Both the position numbers and the translations under genes were made by a program. The notes beneath the pieces are model-generated. The model saw only the letters and a program-made list of their open reading frames with translations. It was not told the origin of the DNA and searched no databases. Shown here piece by piece: positions 29,677 to 39,666 of a DNA stretch of 64,000 nucleotides. The stretch is from contig NZ_CP092427.2 of assembly GCF_022374875.2 (NCBI RefSeq), positions 2,480,001 to 2,544,000 of the forward strand, written 5' to 3'. This DNA comes from Mycolicibacterium rufum (GTDB taxonomy: Bacteria > Actinomycetota > Actinomycetes > Mycobacteriales > Mycobacteriaceae). Numbering within the stretch: the stretch's first letter is position 1; each line of letters begins with the position of its first letter.

Positions 29677-30579
29677 ATGGACGCGTTCGAAACCGTCACG
29701 CTGCGTGATCCGTCGTCCCCACTGACCGCCACCTACGTCCCGGAGGCGGGAATGGTCGGCACCTCCCTGTCCGACGACGGTGTCGAGTTGCTGGGCCAGC
29801 GCCGCGGAGTCCAGGCCTACGCCTCCAACGGCAAGACGATGGGCATCCCGATCCTCTACCCGTGGGCGAACCGGCTCAGCAGCATGGGCTACGGCGTCGA
29901 CGGCGCGGTGGTGACGTTGACCCCCGGAACCGGCGGGGTGCGCACCGACCAGCACGGGGTGCCGATCCACGGCACGTTGGCCGCCTATAAGGAGTGGACC
30001 GTCACGACCCTGCTGGAGTCGCAGCTGACGGCCGAACTGGATTTCGCGGCGCGTCCCGCGCTGCTGGCGACGTTCCCGTTCCCGCACCTGCTCACCCTCG
30101 ACGTCACGCTGGCCGACCGGACGCTGACGGTGACGACTACGGTGACCGCGACGACGGGTTCGCGGGTGCCGCTGTGTTTCGGGTTCCATCCGTATCTGCA
30201 GCTGCCGGGTGTGCCCCGCGCGCAGTGGCGCATCGAGACGCCGGCCATGCGGTACCAGCCCGTCAACGCCTGGGGCATCCCGACCGGACGTGTCGAGCAG
30301 CGTGCCGCTGCGTCAGAGTTGTTGGGCGACAAGTTCATCGACGAGGGCTTCGACGAGGTGGCCCCGGGATCGGTGTTCGCGCTGTCCGGGGGCGACCGGC
30401 GCATCGAGGTGCATTTCGACGAAGGCTTCACCGCCGCGCAGGTGTTCGCCCCGGGCGACGACGACGTGGTGTGCTTCGAGCCGATGGCCGCGCCCACCGA
30501 TGCGTTGCGTCGCGGCGGGTACCGCGAGGTGCAGCCCGGCGAATCGGCCGTCGCCCGGTTCCGGATCACGGTCGGCTGA
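29677..30579 (+). CDS. Aldose 1-epimerase family protein
   Basis: 300 residues of galactose-mutarotase fold. GIPILYPWANRL and GVPIHGTLAAYKEW carry the conserved Asn-Arg and His of the site; CFGFHPYLQLPG gives the second His; VVCFEPMAAPTDAL gives the catalytic Glu. It interconverts sugar anomers or a sugar phosphate. It could feed the glucose-6-phosphate enzymes further along the window, but there is no direct link. Its 3' end is 13 bases from the convergent DoxX-like gene. Confidence 0.9.
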   Translation: MDAFETVTLRDPSSPLTATYVPEAGMVGTSLSDDGVELLGQRRGVQAYASNGKTMGIPILYPWANRLSSMGYGVDGAVVTLTPGTGGVRTDQHGVPIHGTLAAYKEWTVTTLLESQLTAELDFAARPALLATFPFPHLLTLDVTLADRTLTVTTTVTATTGSRVPLCFGFHPYLQLPGVPRAQWRIETPAMRYQPVNAWGIPTGRVEQRAAASELLGDKFIDEGFDEVAPGSVFALSGGDRRIEVHFDEGFTAAQVFAPGDDDVVCFEPMAAPTDALRRGGYREVQPGESAVARFRITVG

Positions 30580-30592
30580 ACCTCATCTCGCG

Positions 30593-31870
30593 TCAGGCGA
30601 AGTGCGGGTAGTCCTGGATCCAGTGAAAACCCCTGCTGCGCAACTCGAACGAGTCCGGACCGCGGCGCTCGAGCGACATGCTGACCTGCCGACCGTCGAG
30701 CATCCCGTCGAGGCGTAGCCGGTCCGGATCCGACCGCTCGTAGCGGAGGGTCTCCTGGCGCGCGGGCAGCGTGATCGTGTGCCTGTCACGGTCCCACGTC
30801 ACCTGCTCGTCGACGAGCGTGCCGTCCATCCGCTGGTAGGTGAGCACGCCGACATCGTCGAAAACCACGCGCTGCCAACGTGTCGCGTCGGTCGTCAGCG
30901 GCGGGACCTCGGCGCCGCCCGCGGTGAACCGGCCGACCTCCCAGATCCCGTACAACTCCGGCTTCTCGCGGCCCCCGCCGTAGTCTCTCCATGCGGTGAC
31001 GCCTTCGGCCAGGCACCCGAGGAGAACCCACACCCCGAGCAGCGCCACCACGGCCGACGCGATCCGGTTGGACCGGGCGTCGGCGAACAGCGGCGGCTGC
31101 GTCGTCGGCTCCGTCGGTCGCTGCCGCACCAGCACGTCGGCCAGCCGGCGGGCCTGGGGGGCGAGCAGGATCAGGCTCAACAGCAGCAGGTGCAGCGACA
31201 GGATCTTGACGGGCACGTCGTAGCTCATGTTCAGCAGGAACACCTGGGCCATCGACATCGCACTCAGCAGCGCCCCCAGCGTCGCGGTCCTGCCGACGAA
31301 CAGCAGCAGCCCGGCCACGACTTCCACTGCGCCGAGCGCGATTTCGTACGGCTGCGAACTGCCGACCTGCAGCCACAGCACCGAGGCCGGACTCAGATCC
31401 CCGAACGGGCGCAGCAGCGCCGCCAGTGGCGGCGGCGGCATCTGGGTGGGGATCACCTTCGCGATGCCGTAGAAGAGCATCTGCCCCGCCAGACTCAACC
31501 GGACGAACACCAGGAACCAGGCGTGCAGCCGGGTGTACTCCCGGCGACGACGGTCGAGCACCGACCAGATCAGCGTCGCGACGGCGGCGAGCACGGCATA
31601 GGTGAACACCATGATCCAGATGACGGCCTGGTCGCCGCTGTTGGAGTCGAGGTGCAGCACGGCGTCCACGCCGAAGACGTGGCGGCCCACCCAGGTCAGC
31701 ACCGTTGCGATGCGGGTCATCTGCCAGATCACCGCGTCCGGTGGCAGCCATCGGGTGAGGATGCCGGCATAGACGAAGACGATCTGCGCGAATGTCAGGC
31801 AGAACAGCCCGACGTAGACGACGCAGAAGCGGAACGCGACGCGCGTCGCGGGATGCCAGGGTGCGGCCAC
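30593..31870 (-). CDS. DoxX-like integral membrane protein with C-terminal soluble domain
   Basis: 425 residues from GTG 31870. GTG 31945 is also in frame but would place the first 15 codons inside a hairpin behind hspR. About eight helices: FVRLSLAGQMLFYGIAKVIP, EIALGAVEVVAGLLLFVG and TATLGALLSAMSMAQVFLLN look like the DoxX four-helix core. The last 110 residues are soluble and beta-rich (YGIWEVGRFTAGG ... WIQDYPHF). The function is unknown. It follows hspR and may be transcribed with the chaperone operon by read-through. Confidence 0.65.
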   Translation of the reverse strand: MAAPWHPATRVAFRFCVVYVGLFCLTFAQIVFVYAGILTRWLPPDAVIWQMTRIATVLTWVGRHVFGVDAVLHLDSNSGDQAVIWIMVFTYAVLAAVATLIWSVLDRRRREYTRLHAWFLVFVRLSLAGQMLFYGIAKVIPTQMPPPPLAALLRPFGDLSPASVLWLQVGSSQPYEIALGAVEVVAGLLLFVGRTATLGALLSAMSMAQVFLLNMSYDVPVKILSLHLLLLSLILLAPQARRLADVLVRQRPTEPTTQPPLFADARSNRIASAVVALLGVWVLLGCLAEGVTAWRDYGGGREKPELYGIWEVGRFTAGGAEVPPLTTDATRWQRVVFDDVGVLTYQRMDGTLVDEQVTWDRDRHTITLPARQETLRYERSDPDRLRLDGMLDGRQVSMSLERRGPDSFELRSRGFHWIQDYPHFA

Positions 31871-31924
31871 ACCGTCATCGTGGCCGCCGGCCCCGGGCGG
31901 ATCAACCGTGTGCGCCCCCGCGCC

Positions 31925-31949
31925 GGGGGTGGGGATATCCCCCACCCCC
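31925..31949 (-). terminator. GC hairpin after hspR
   Basis: GGGGGTGGGG and CCCC(C)ACCCCC pair around ATAT, just past the hspR stop at 31955. No U-tract follows. It may end or attenuate the dnaK operon transcript. Confidence 0.5.
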
Positions 31950-31954
31950 GAGGG

Positions 31955-32326
31955 TCAGCGCTTGTTGCGGGGCTGCCAGACCACCAGCGCGGTGCTCTTG
32001 GGCCGGGGCTGGGCCCGCAGGTGCTCCACCTCGGCGGTGAGTTCGCGGACCCGGGCCTGCAGCGCCTCGACCTGGTTGGTCAGCTCGATGATGCGCTTGA
32101 TGCCGGCGAGGTTGACGCCCTCGTCCTGGGACAGCCGCTGCACCTCACGGAGCAACTCGACGTCCCGCTGTGAATAGCGCCGTCCCCCACCGGACGTGCG
32201 TTCCGGGCTGACCAGACCGAGCCGGTCGTAGGTGCGCAGCGTCTGCGCGTGCATGCCGGCCAGTTCGGCGGCCACCGAGATGAGGAAGGTCCGCGCCTGG
32301 TTGTTGTCGTTGCGGCCGGCGCTCAT
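31955..32326 (-). CDS. hspR: HspR, MerR-type heat-shock repressor
   Basis: 123 residues. The MerR HTH is in LISVAAELAGMHAQTLRTYDRLGLVSPERT, the wing in SGGGRRYSQRDVELLREVQ. A coiled dimer helix follows (GIKRIIELTNQVEALQARVREL), then the conserved C-terminal tail PKSTALVVWQPRNKR that binds DnaK. HspR with DnaK as co-repressor binds HAIR boxes and shuts off dnaK and clpB when free DnaK is plentiful. Boxes are present before both genes in this window. The start follows an 18-base repeat of the dnaJ stop region. Confidence 0.97.
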   Translation of the reverse strand: MSAGRNDNNQARTFLISVAAELAGMHAQTLRTYDRLGLVSPERTSGGGRRYSQRDVELLREVQRLSQDEGVNLAGIKRIIELTNQVEALQARVRELTAEVEHLRAQPRPKSTALVVWQPRNKR

Positions 32327-32368
32327 CACTGCGCCCTGTTCTTCGCGCAAGCGCTCATCACTGCGCCC
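32319..32368. repeat. 18-base direct repeat at the dnaJ-hspR junction
   Basis: GCGCTCATCACTGCGCCC occurs at 32319-32336 and 32351-32368, separated by 14 bases. On the minus strand each copy contains TGATG: one supplies the dnaJ stop (32358-32360), the other the hspR ATG. Between them lies a 10-codon frame (MSACAKNRAQ) whose ATG overlaps the dnaJ stop and whose stop overlaps the hspR ATG. Confidence 0.85.
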
Positions 32369-33542
32369 CCGCCCATCCCGCCCTCGGATCGAAGCCGCTG
32401 GCGCGTTCGGCTGTGGCGTAGGCCTCCAGGGCCTCGGCGGCCTCACCCTCGAGGTTCGAGGGCACCGCGACCTTGACGGTCACCAGCAGGTCGCCGTGAC
32501 CGCCGGAGCGCTTCGGCACACCGCGGCCGCGCACCCGCAGGATACGGCCGTCGGAGGTGCCCTTGGGCACCCGCACCCCGACCTTGCCTTCCAGTGTCGG
32601 CACCGAAAGCGTTGTGCCCAGCGCCAACTCGTGGAAGCTGACGGGAACGGTGACGGTCAGGTCGTCGCCGTTGCGGCCGAAGACCTTGTCGGGCCTCACG
32701 TGCACGGTGACGTAGAGGTCACCCGACGGGGCGCCCCGCAGACCGGCCTCGCCCTGTCCGGCGAGCCGGATGCGTTGGCCGTCCTCGACGCCCGGGGGGA
32801 TCCGCACGTTGATGGTGCGGGTGCGGGTGGTCACCCCGGTGCCCTTGCACTCGTCGCACGGGTTCTCGATGATCGACCCGCTGCCACGGCATTCCGTGCA
32901 CGGCTCGGAGAATCCGAACGCGCCCTGGTTGCGGCTGACGACGCCGGCGCCGTTGCAGTTCGGGCACACCTTCGGGCTGGTGCCCGGCCGCGCACCGCTG
33001 CCATGGCAGTTGGTGCACGGTGCGGGGCTGGTGAGGCGCAACGGCATCGCCACGCCCTTGGTCGCCTCGAGGAAACTGAGTTCGGTCTCGGTCTCGAGGT
33101 CGTTGCCCCGCCGGGGGCGGCTCGGCCGCGGCTGTTGCGCGCCGCGGCCGAACAACCCGCCGAACAGGTCACCGATGTTCGCGCCACCCTGTTGGCCGGC
33201 GGCGTCGAAGAGGTCGTTGAGGTTGAACTCCTGACCGTCGCCGCCACCGAATCCCCCGAAATTACCGCCGCCACCGCTGTAGCGGCCCCGGCCGAAACCG
33301 CCGCCGGCGAAGAGCCGACGGGTCTCGTCGTACTCCTTGCGTTTGGCGGGATCGGTCAGCACTTCCTTGGCTTCCGAGGCGGCCTTGTACCGCTCCTCGG
33401 CCGCGGCGTTGCCGGGATTCCGGTCGGGGTGGTTCTCGGCGAGAATCTTGCGGGCGGCCCGCTTGATCTCGTCCTGGCCGGCGTCGGAGGCGACGCCGAG
33501 CTCTTTGTAGAAGTCCTTCTCGACCCATTCACGCTGGGCCAT
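32358..33542 (-). CDS. dnaJ: DnaJ (Hsp40) co-chaperone
   Basis: 394 residues. The J domain (about 10-75) has HPDRNPGN with the HPD motif that triggers DnaK ATPase. A Gly/Phe-rich linker (GGFGRGRYSGGGGNFGGFGG) follows. Next come four zinc-binding repeats: CTNCHGSGA, CPNCNGAGV, CTECRGSGS and CDECKGTGV. The C-terminal substrate domains then run to about 370. This is the dnaK-linked copy (DnaJ1). AGGAGG lies before the ATG. Co-transcribed with grpE and hspR. Confidence 0.97.
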   Translation of the reverse strand: MAQREWVEKDFYKELGVASDAGQDEIKRAARKILAENHPDRNPGNAAAEERYKAASEAKEVLTDPAKRKEYDETRRLFAGGGFGRGRYSGGGGNFGGFGGGDGQEFNLNDLFDAAGQQGGANIGDLFGGLFGRGAQQPRPSRPRRGNDLETETELSFLEATKGVAMPLRLTSPAPCTNCHGSGARPGTSPKVCPNCNGAGVVSRNQGAFGFSEPCTECRGSGSIIENPCDECKGTGVTTRTRTINVRIPPGVEDGQRIRLAGQGEAGLRGAPSGDLYVTVHVRPDKVFGRNGDDLTVTVPVSFHELALGTTLSVPTLEGKVGVRVPKGTSDGRILRVRGRGVPKRSGGHGDLLVTVKVAVPSNLEGEAAEALEAYATAERASGFDPRAGWAGAQ

Positions 33543-33581
33543 ACCGCGTCACCTCCTCACCTGCTCGTTGCTGGTCAATTC

Positions 33582-34186
33582 CTATGATTCTGATTGCTGT
33601 TGCGACGCCGGGTCGGCATTACCGGCCTCGGCCGCGTCGGGCACGGTGTCCACGACGCCCACCATCGCGTGGCGGACCACGTGGTCACCGACGGTGTAGC
33701 CGCGACGCATGACGGTTCCGACCACCGGATGGGTCCCGTCGCCCTCGTGCTGCACGGCTTCGTGCAGCGACGGGTCGAACGCGTCGCCCTCCTCGCCGAA
33801 CGGACGCAGGCCCAACCCTTCGAGGGTCGAAACCAGCTTGTCCGCAACGGCTTTGAGCGGTCCGGAGTCGAGGTCGCCATGCGCGCGGGCGCGCTCGAGG
33901 TCGTCGAGCACCGGCAGCAGCTGGGTCACCACATGGGCCTTGGCCCGTTCGGTGGCCACCTGCTGATCGCGCAGCGAGCGCTTCCGATAGTTCGCGAAGT
34001 CGGCCTGCACCCGCTGGAGGTCGGCGATCAGTTCGGCCGCCTTGTCCTGCGAGTCCTCCGACACCGTCGGTACCTCGTCGACGGGCCCGGAGGCCGGCTC
34101 AGGTGCGTCACGCACCTGGCCGGTCTGCGGGTCTATGCGGCGCTTGTCGGTGACGGTGATCGGCTCTTCTCGATCGTGATCGTCAC

Positions 34187-34190
<4 letters not shown>
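33582..34190 (-). CDS. grpE: GrpE nucleotide exchange factor of DnaK
   Basis: 202 residues. A disordered acidic N-terminus is followed by the long dimer helix ([22 protein letters not shown]) and the beta-wing domain with [23 protein letters not shown] and the conserved VRHAMVGV. It releases ADP from DnaK. The GTG start at 34190 overlaps the dnaK stop (GTGA). The C-terminus is Gln/Ser-rich. Confidence 0.97.
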
Positions 34191-36046
<1,856 letters not shown>

Positions 36047-36079
36047 AGTTACTGCCTCCTGAATAGACGAATCATGTGT

Positions 36080-36100
36080 ACTGAGTGCACCGGGCTCAAG
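36080..36100. promoter_or_regulatory. Second, weaker HAIR-like box upstream of dnaK
   Basis: ACTGAGT-N7-GCTCAAG matches 11 of 14 arm positions of the HAIR consensus. It lies between the stronger box and the dnaK start. Confidence 0.5.
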
Positions 36101-36134
36101 CCTGCTCCTGTCGGCCCTGCCGTGTCAAGCCAAA

Positions 36135-36155
36135 CTTGAGTCGGATTCACTCAAC
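36135..36155. promoter_or_regulatory. HAIR box (HspR operator) upstream of dnaK
   Basis: CTTGAGT-N7-ACTCAAC: 13 of 14 arm bases match the consensus CTTGAGT-N7-ACTCAAG. It sits about 90 bases before the dnaK ATG. Just downstream on the minus strand is TTGACA, a possible -35. Confidence 0.88.
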
Positions 36156-36315
36156 TGTCGGAGGAGTCAACGGGGCGGTCGCGCGATTTGTTCCCGGCAC
36201 CACCGTCGAAACTGCGTCCACGGCGGGCTTCCGCCCCAAAACGCCGCCGCCAACGCAGCCTCAACGGACACCGCATCCCCGCGAGTCACTTAGGCCACAC
36301 CGGCCACATCCTGCG

Positions 36316-36321
36316 TACGCT
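36316..36321 (+). promoter_or_regulatory. Probable -10 box of a leaderless promoter
   Basis: TACGCT (TANNNT) ends seven bases before the ATG at 36329 of the lipoprotein gene, supporting that start over longer in-frame options. Confidence 0.4.
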
Positions 36322-36328
36322 GGACCAG

Positions 36329-36868
36329 ATGAACATGCGGCTGGCGGCGGCGGGGGTGCTGGCCGTCGCCGTGCTCGCCAGCTGCCAGTCCTCCGTCGAG
36401 GGCACCGCGACCCGCAGCCCCGACACCGGTATCGAGCCCGACTTCCCGACGCCACGCCCCAGCCGGTCGACTCCGCCGCCGCCCACCACCGAACCGGCAC
36501 CCTCCCCGTCCACGACGCGCGCGCCGTCGGGCGAGGTGCTCAGCCCGCAGAACGGCTACGTCTTCATCCAGACCAAATCCGGTAAGACCCGCTGCCAGCT
36601 CGACGAGCAGGAGGTCGGCTGCGAGTCGGCCTTCACCAATGCGCCCGAGGTGGAGGGTGAGCCGGCCAACGGTGTGCGCCTCACCGCGGACGGCCGCGTC
36701 AGCTGGGTGCTGGGCAACCTGGGCGCCATCCCGGCCGTCACGCTCGACTACCGCACGTACTCCGCGATGGGCTGGACCATCGACGCCGGTGAGGACGGCA
36801 CCACGTTCACCAACGACAGCACCGGCCACGGCATGACGATCAGCGTCGAGGGCGTCGAGAGTTTCTAG
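36329..36868 (+). CDS. Small secreted lipoprotein of unknown function
   Basis: 179 residues. Signal peptide MNMRLAAAGVLAVAVLASC has a clear lipobox LASC (Cys19). A Pro/Thr/Ser-rich linker follows (about 30-70), a common site of O-mannosylation in mycobacteria. The folded part (about 72-179) starts VLSPQNGYVFIQTKSGKTRCQL and has two Cys close together (CQLDEQEVGCES). Similar proteins are widespread in mycobacteria without a known role. Confidence 0.85.
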   Translation: MNMRLAAAGVLAVAVLASCQSSVEGTATRSPDTGIEPDFPTPRPSRSTPPPPTTEPAPSPSTTRAPSGEVLSPQNGYVFIQTKSGKTRCQLDEQEVGCESAFTNAPEVEGEPANGVRLTADGRVSWVLGNLGAIPAVTLDYRTYSAMGWTIDAGEDGTTFTNDSTGHGMTISVEGVESF

Positions 36869-36895
36869 CGCTGCCCCGCAGGGAACAGCGGGTGG

Positions 36896-38272
36896 GTGCA
36901 CACACACGACCTCGTTGTCATCGGGGCCGGCTCGGGCAACATGGTCGTCGACGATCGGTTCGCCGATCTGGACGTCGCGATCGTCGACGATCGCAAATTC
37001 GGCGGCACCTGCGTCAACTACGGCTGCATCCCGTCGAAGATGCTCTCCTACACGGCGCAGGTCGCCGACACCGTCGCCACCGCCGACCGCTTCGGCGTCG
37101 ACGCCGGCAACCCCAGGATGCGGTGGCCCGACGTGCGGGACCGGGTCTTCGGCCGCACCGACGACGTCGCCGCCCGCGGGGAACAGGGCCGCCGCGAGAG
37201 CGATTTCATCACCGTCCACCACGGCACCGCGCGCTTCACCGCGCCGTACCGGCTCGAGATCGCCACCGAGGACGGCCCCGTCGAGATCGGGGCCGAGCGG
37301 ATCGTGATCGCCGCGGGCAGCCGCCCGGTGGTGCCCGAGGCCGTCACCGCGTCCGGTCTGCCCTACGAGACATCCGACACCGTGATGCGGCGCGACGATG
37401 CGCCCGACCACCTCGCGGTGCTCGGCGGCGGGTACATCGCGGCCGAGCTCGCGCACGTCTTCGCCGCCGCGGGCAGCCGCATCACGATCGTCGAGAAGTC
37501 GGGCCGTCTGCTCGGCGGCCCGCAGGACGACGCCGTGCGCCAGGTGTACACCGACCTGATGCGCGGCAGCTACGACGTGCGCTGCGGCTCCGAGGTGGTC
37601 GGGATCTCCGGCCGGCCGGGCGATCTGATCATCGACCTCGACGACGGTTCGACGATAAGGGCCGACGCGCTGCTGGTCGCGGCGGGCCGGCGGTCCAACA
37701 GCGACCGCCTCGAGGTGGGTGCGGCGGGCATCGCCACCCACGACGACGGCCGCATCAGGGTGGACCGGCACTGCCGCACCTCGGTAGACGGCGTGTTCGC
37801 CGTCGGTGACGTCAGCACCCCGATCCCGCTCAAGCACGTCGCCAACCGTGAGGCCGCCGTGGTCACCCACAATCTGCTGCATCCCGACGACCTGCGCGAG
37901 ATCCGTCACGACCTGGTGCCCTCGGCGGTGTTCACGAACCCGCAGATCGCCTCGATCGGCCGGACCGAGGAGGACTGTCGGCGCGAGCAATCGGACTATC
38001 GCGTGGGCATCGCCGAATACCCCGACGTCGCCTACGGCTGGGCGATGGAGACCACCGTCGGGCTGTGCAAGGTGCTCGCCGAACCCGACGGCACGATCCT
38101 GGGCGCGCACATCATCGGCGCCCAGGCCGCCAGCCTCATCCAGATCTTCGTCGTCGCGATGAACTTCGGCATCCCGGCGCAGGAGTTGGCCCACCGGCCC
38201 TACTGGATCCACCCGGCGCTCGGCGAGATCGTCGAGAACGCCCTACTGAACCTGCAGGAGTCCGCCTCGTGA
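36896..38272 (+). CDS. mtr: Mycothione reductase-type flavoprotein disulfide reductase
   Basis: 458 residues. FAD site GAGSGN; redox disulfide CVNYGC in GGTCVNYGCIPSKM; NADPH site GGGYIAAE; FAD motif DGVFAVGDVS; and the C-terminal acid-base His in YWIHPALGEIVENALL. The pattern follows Mtr (Rv2855) closely: FGRTDDVAARGE and the VAYGWAMET segment are Mtr traits. Mtr reduces mycothione disulfide with NADPH. It may be a second copy, since the canonical mtr usually lies elsewhere. The start is GTG 36896. The stop overlaps the zwf start, so NADPH producer and consumer are coupled. Confidence 0.85.
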   Translation: MHTHDLVVIGAGSGNMVVDDRFADLDVAIVDDRKFGGTCVNYGCIPSKMLSYTAQVADTVATADRFGVDAGNPRMRWPDVRDRVFGRTDDVAARGEQGRRESDFITVHHGTARFTAPYRLEIATEDGPVEIGAERIVIAAGSRPVVPEAVTASGLPYETSDTVMRRDDAPDHLAVLGGGYIAAELAHVFAAAGSRITIVEKSGRLLGGPQDDAVRQVYTDLMRGSYDVRCGSEVVGISGRPGDLIIDLDDGSTIRADALLVAAGRRSNSDRLEVGAAGIATHDDGRIRVDRHCRTSVDGVFAVGDVSTPIPLKHVANREAAVVTHNLLHPDDLREIRHDLVPSAVFTNPQIASIGRTEEDCRREQSDYRVGIAEYPDVAYGWAMETTVGLCKVLAEPDGTILGAHIIGAQAASLIQIFVVAMNFGIPAQELAHRPYWIHPALGEIVENALLNLQESAS

Positions 38273-39666
38273 CCGTCGACCCGTTCGTCCTCGTCCTGTT
38301 CGGCGCCCGCGGAGATCTGGCCCGCCGCATGCTGTTTCCCAGCATCTACCGCCTCGCGGCCGCCGGGCGGCTGCCCGAGCAGTACGCGATCATCGGCTCG
38401 GGGCGCAGCGCGCCGGACAGCGTCGAAGAGTTCCGCGACACGGTGCGCACGGGCCTGTCGGAGTCGGTCGACGACCTGGACGATGAGGTGGTCGACACGC
38501 TGCTGAGCCGGCTGACCTTCCAGACGGCCAGCGCCGACGACGGGGCCGATCTCGCCTCCGCGGTCGGCACAGCGCGCGAGGACGTCGGCGCCGACGCCCG
38601 CACCGTGATCTATCTGTCGGTGCCACCCACGGCGATGGAATCGATGATCACGATGCTGGGCCGCGAGGGCCTGGCCGACGACGCCCGGCTCATCATCGAG
38701 AAGCCGTTCGGCACCGACCTGGACAGCGCGCGTGCCCTCGAGTCCGCCGTCGCGTCGGTGGCCGAGGAGAACCGGGTCTACCGGATCGATCACTTCCTCG
38801 GCAAGGAGGCGGTGCAGAACATCCTCGCTCTGCGCTTCGCCAACGCGATCCTCGAATCCAGTTGGGACAGCGACCATGTCGAGTCGGTGCAGATCGACGT
38901 GCCGGAGGACCTGGCACTCGAGGGCCGGGGCAGCTTCTACGAGTCGACCGGATGCTTCCGCGACATGGTCACCACCCATTTGTGCCAGGTGCTGGGATTC
39001 ATTGCGATGGAGCGACCCGAGACGGTGGACGCGGACGCGCTGCGCGAAGCCAAGGCGGCAGTCTTCCAGGCGATGCGTCCGCTGGACCCCGACCGTGTGG
39101 TGTTCGGCCAGTACGACGGATACCGCGATGACGACGACGTCGCCGACGACTCGCGGGTCGAGACGTTCGTCGCGCTCGAGGCGTTCGTCGACAACGATCG
39201 GTGGCGCGGCGTGCCGTTCTACCTCCGCACCGGGAAGGCATTGGCGGACAACAGGAGGACGGTCACCCTGACCTTCCGTACACCTCCCTCGCCGTTCCCC
39301 GGCGATCCGCCGCAACCCGACCAGCTGGTCCTCGAGTTGACCGAGACACCGGTTGCGACGCTGGTGCTCAACGTCAAGCGGCCGGGCCCGGACACCACGG
39401 TCGAGTCACTGGGCGCCGCATTGGAACTGGCCCGCACCGACCACGAGGACGAGGCGCTCGACGCCTACGAGCGGTTGCTCCTCGACGTCATGCGCGGCGA
39501 TCAGACCCTGTTCGCCCGCGCCGACGAGGTGGACCGGCTCTGGCAGATCTGCCAGCCGGTGCTCGACCATCCGCCGTCGGTGCACGGCTACCAGAAGGGC
39601 TCGTGGGGACCGGATCCGGCACTGATGCTGCCCGGCCCCCGCGGCTGGCGGCTGCCCGATGCCTGA
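38269..39666 (+). CDS. zwf: Glucose-6-phosphate 1-dehydrogenase
   Basis: 465 residues from GTG 38269, which overlaps the mtr stop (GTGA). The NADP site is FGARGDLARRM, the substrate and catalytic motif RIDHFLGKEAVQN with the catalytic His nearby, and EKPFGTDL precedes it. It oxidises glucose 6-phosphate to 6-phosphogluconolactone, giving NADPH (some actinobacterial forms prefer NAD). Length and sequence resemble the Zwf1 branch rather than the opcA-linked Zwf2 (recalled). The product NADPH is what the neighbouring mycothione reductase uses. The last eight bases overlap the GH15 gene. Confidence 0.95.
   Translation: MTVDPFVLVLFGARGDLARRMLFPSIYRLAAAGRLPEQYAIIGSGRSAPDSVEEFRDTVRTGLSESVDDLDDEVVDTLLSRLTFQTASADDGADLASAVGTAREDVGADARTVIYLSVPPTAMESMITMLGREGLADDARLIIEKPFGTDLDSARALESAVASVAEENRVYRIDHFLGKEAVQNILALRFANAILESSWDSDHVESVQIDVPEDLALEGRGSFYESTGCFRDMVTTHLCQVLGFIAMERPETVDADALREAKAAVFQAMRPLDPDRVVFGQYDGYRDDDDVADDSRVETFVALEAFVDNDRWRGVPFYLRTGKALADNRRTVTLTFRTPPSPFPGDPPQPDQLVLELTETPVATLVLNVKRPGPDTTVESLGAALELARTDHEDEALDAYERLLLDVMRGDQTLFARADEVDRLWQICQPVLDHPPSVHGYQKGSWGPDPALMLPGPRGWRLPDA

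Noticed and set aside
31871..31945. Longer N-terminus for the DoxX-like protein from GTG 31945
   Set aside because: These codons lie in the GC hairpin behind hspR and add Gly/Pro-rich residues before the first helix with no ribosome-binding site. It cannot be fully excluded.
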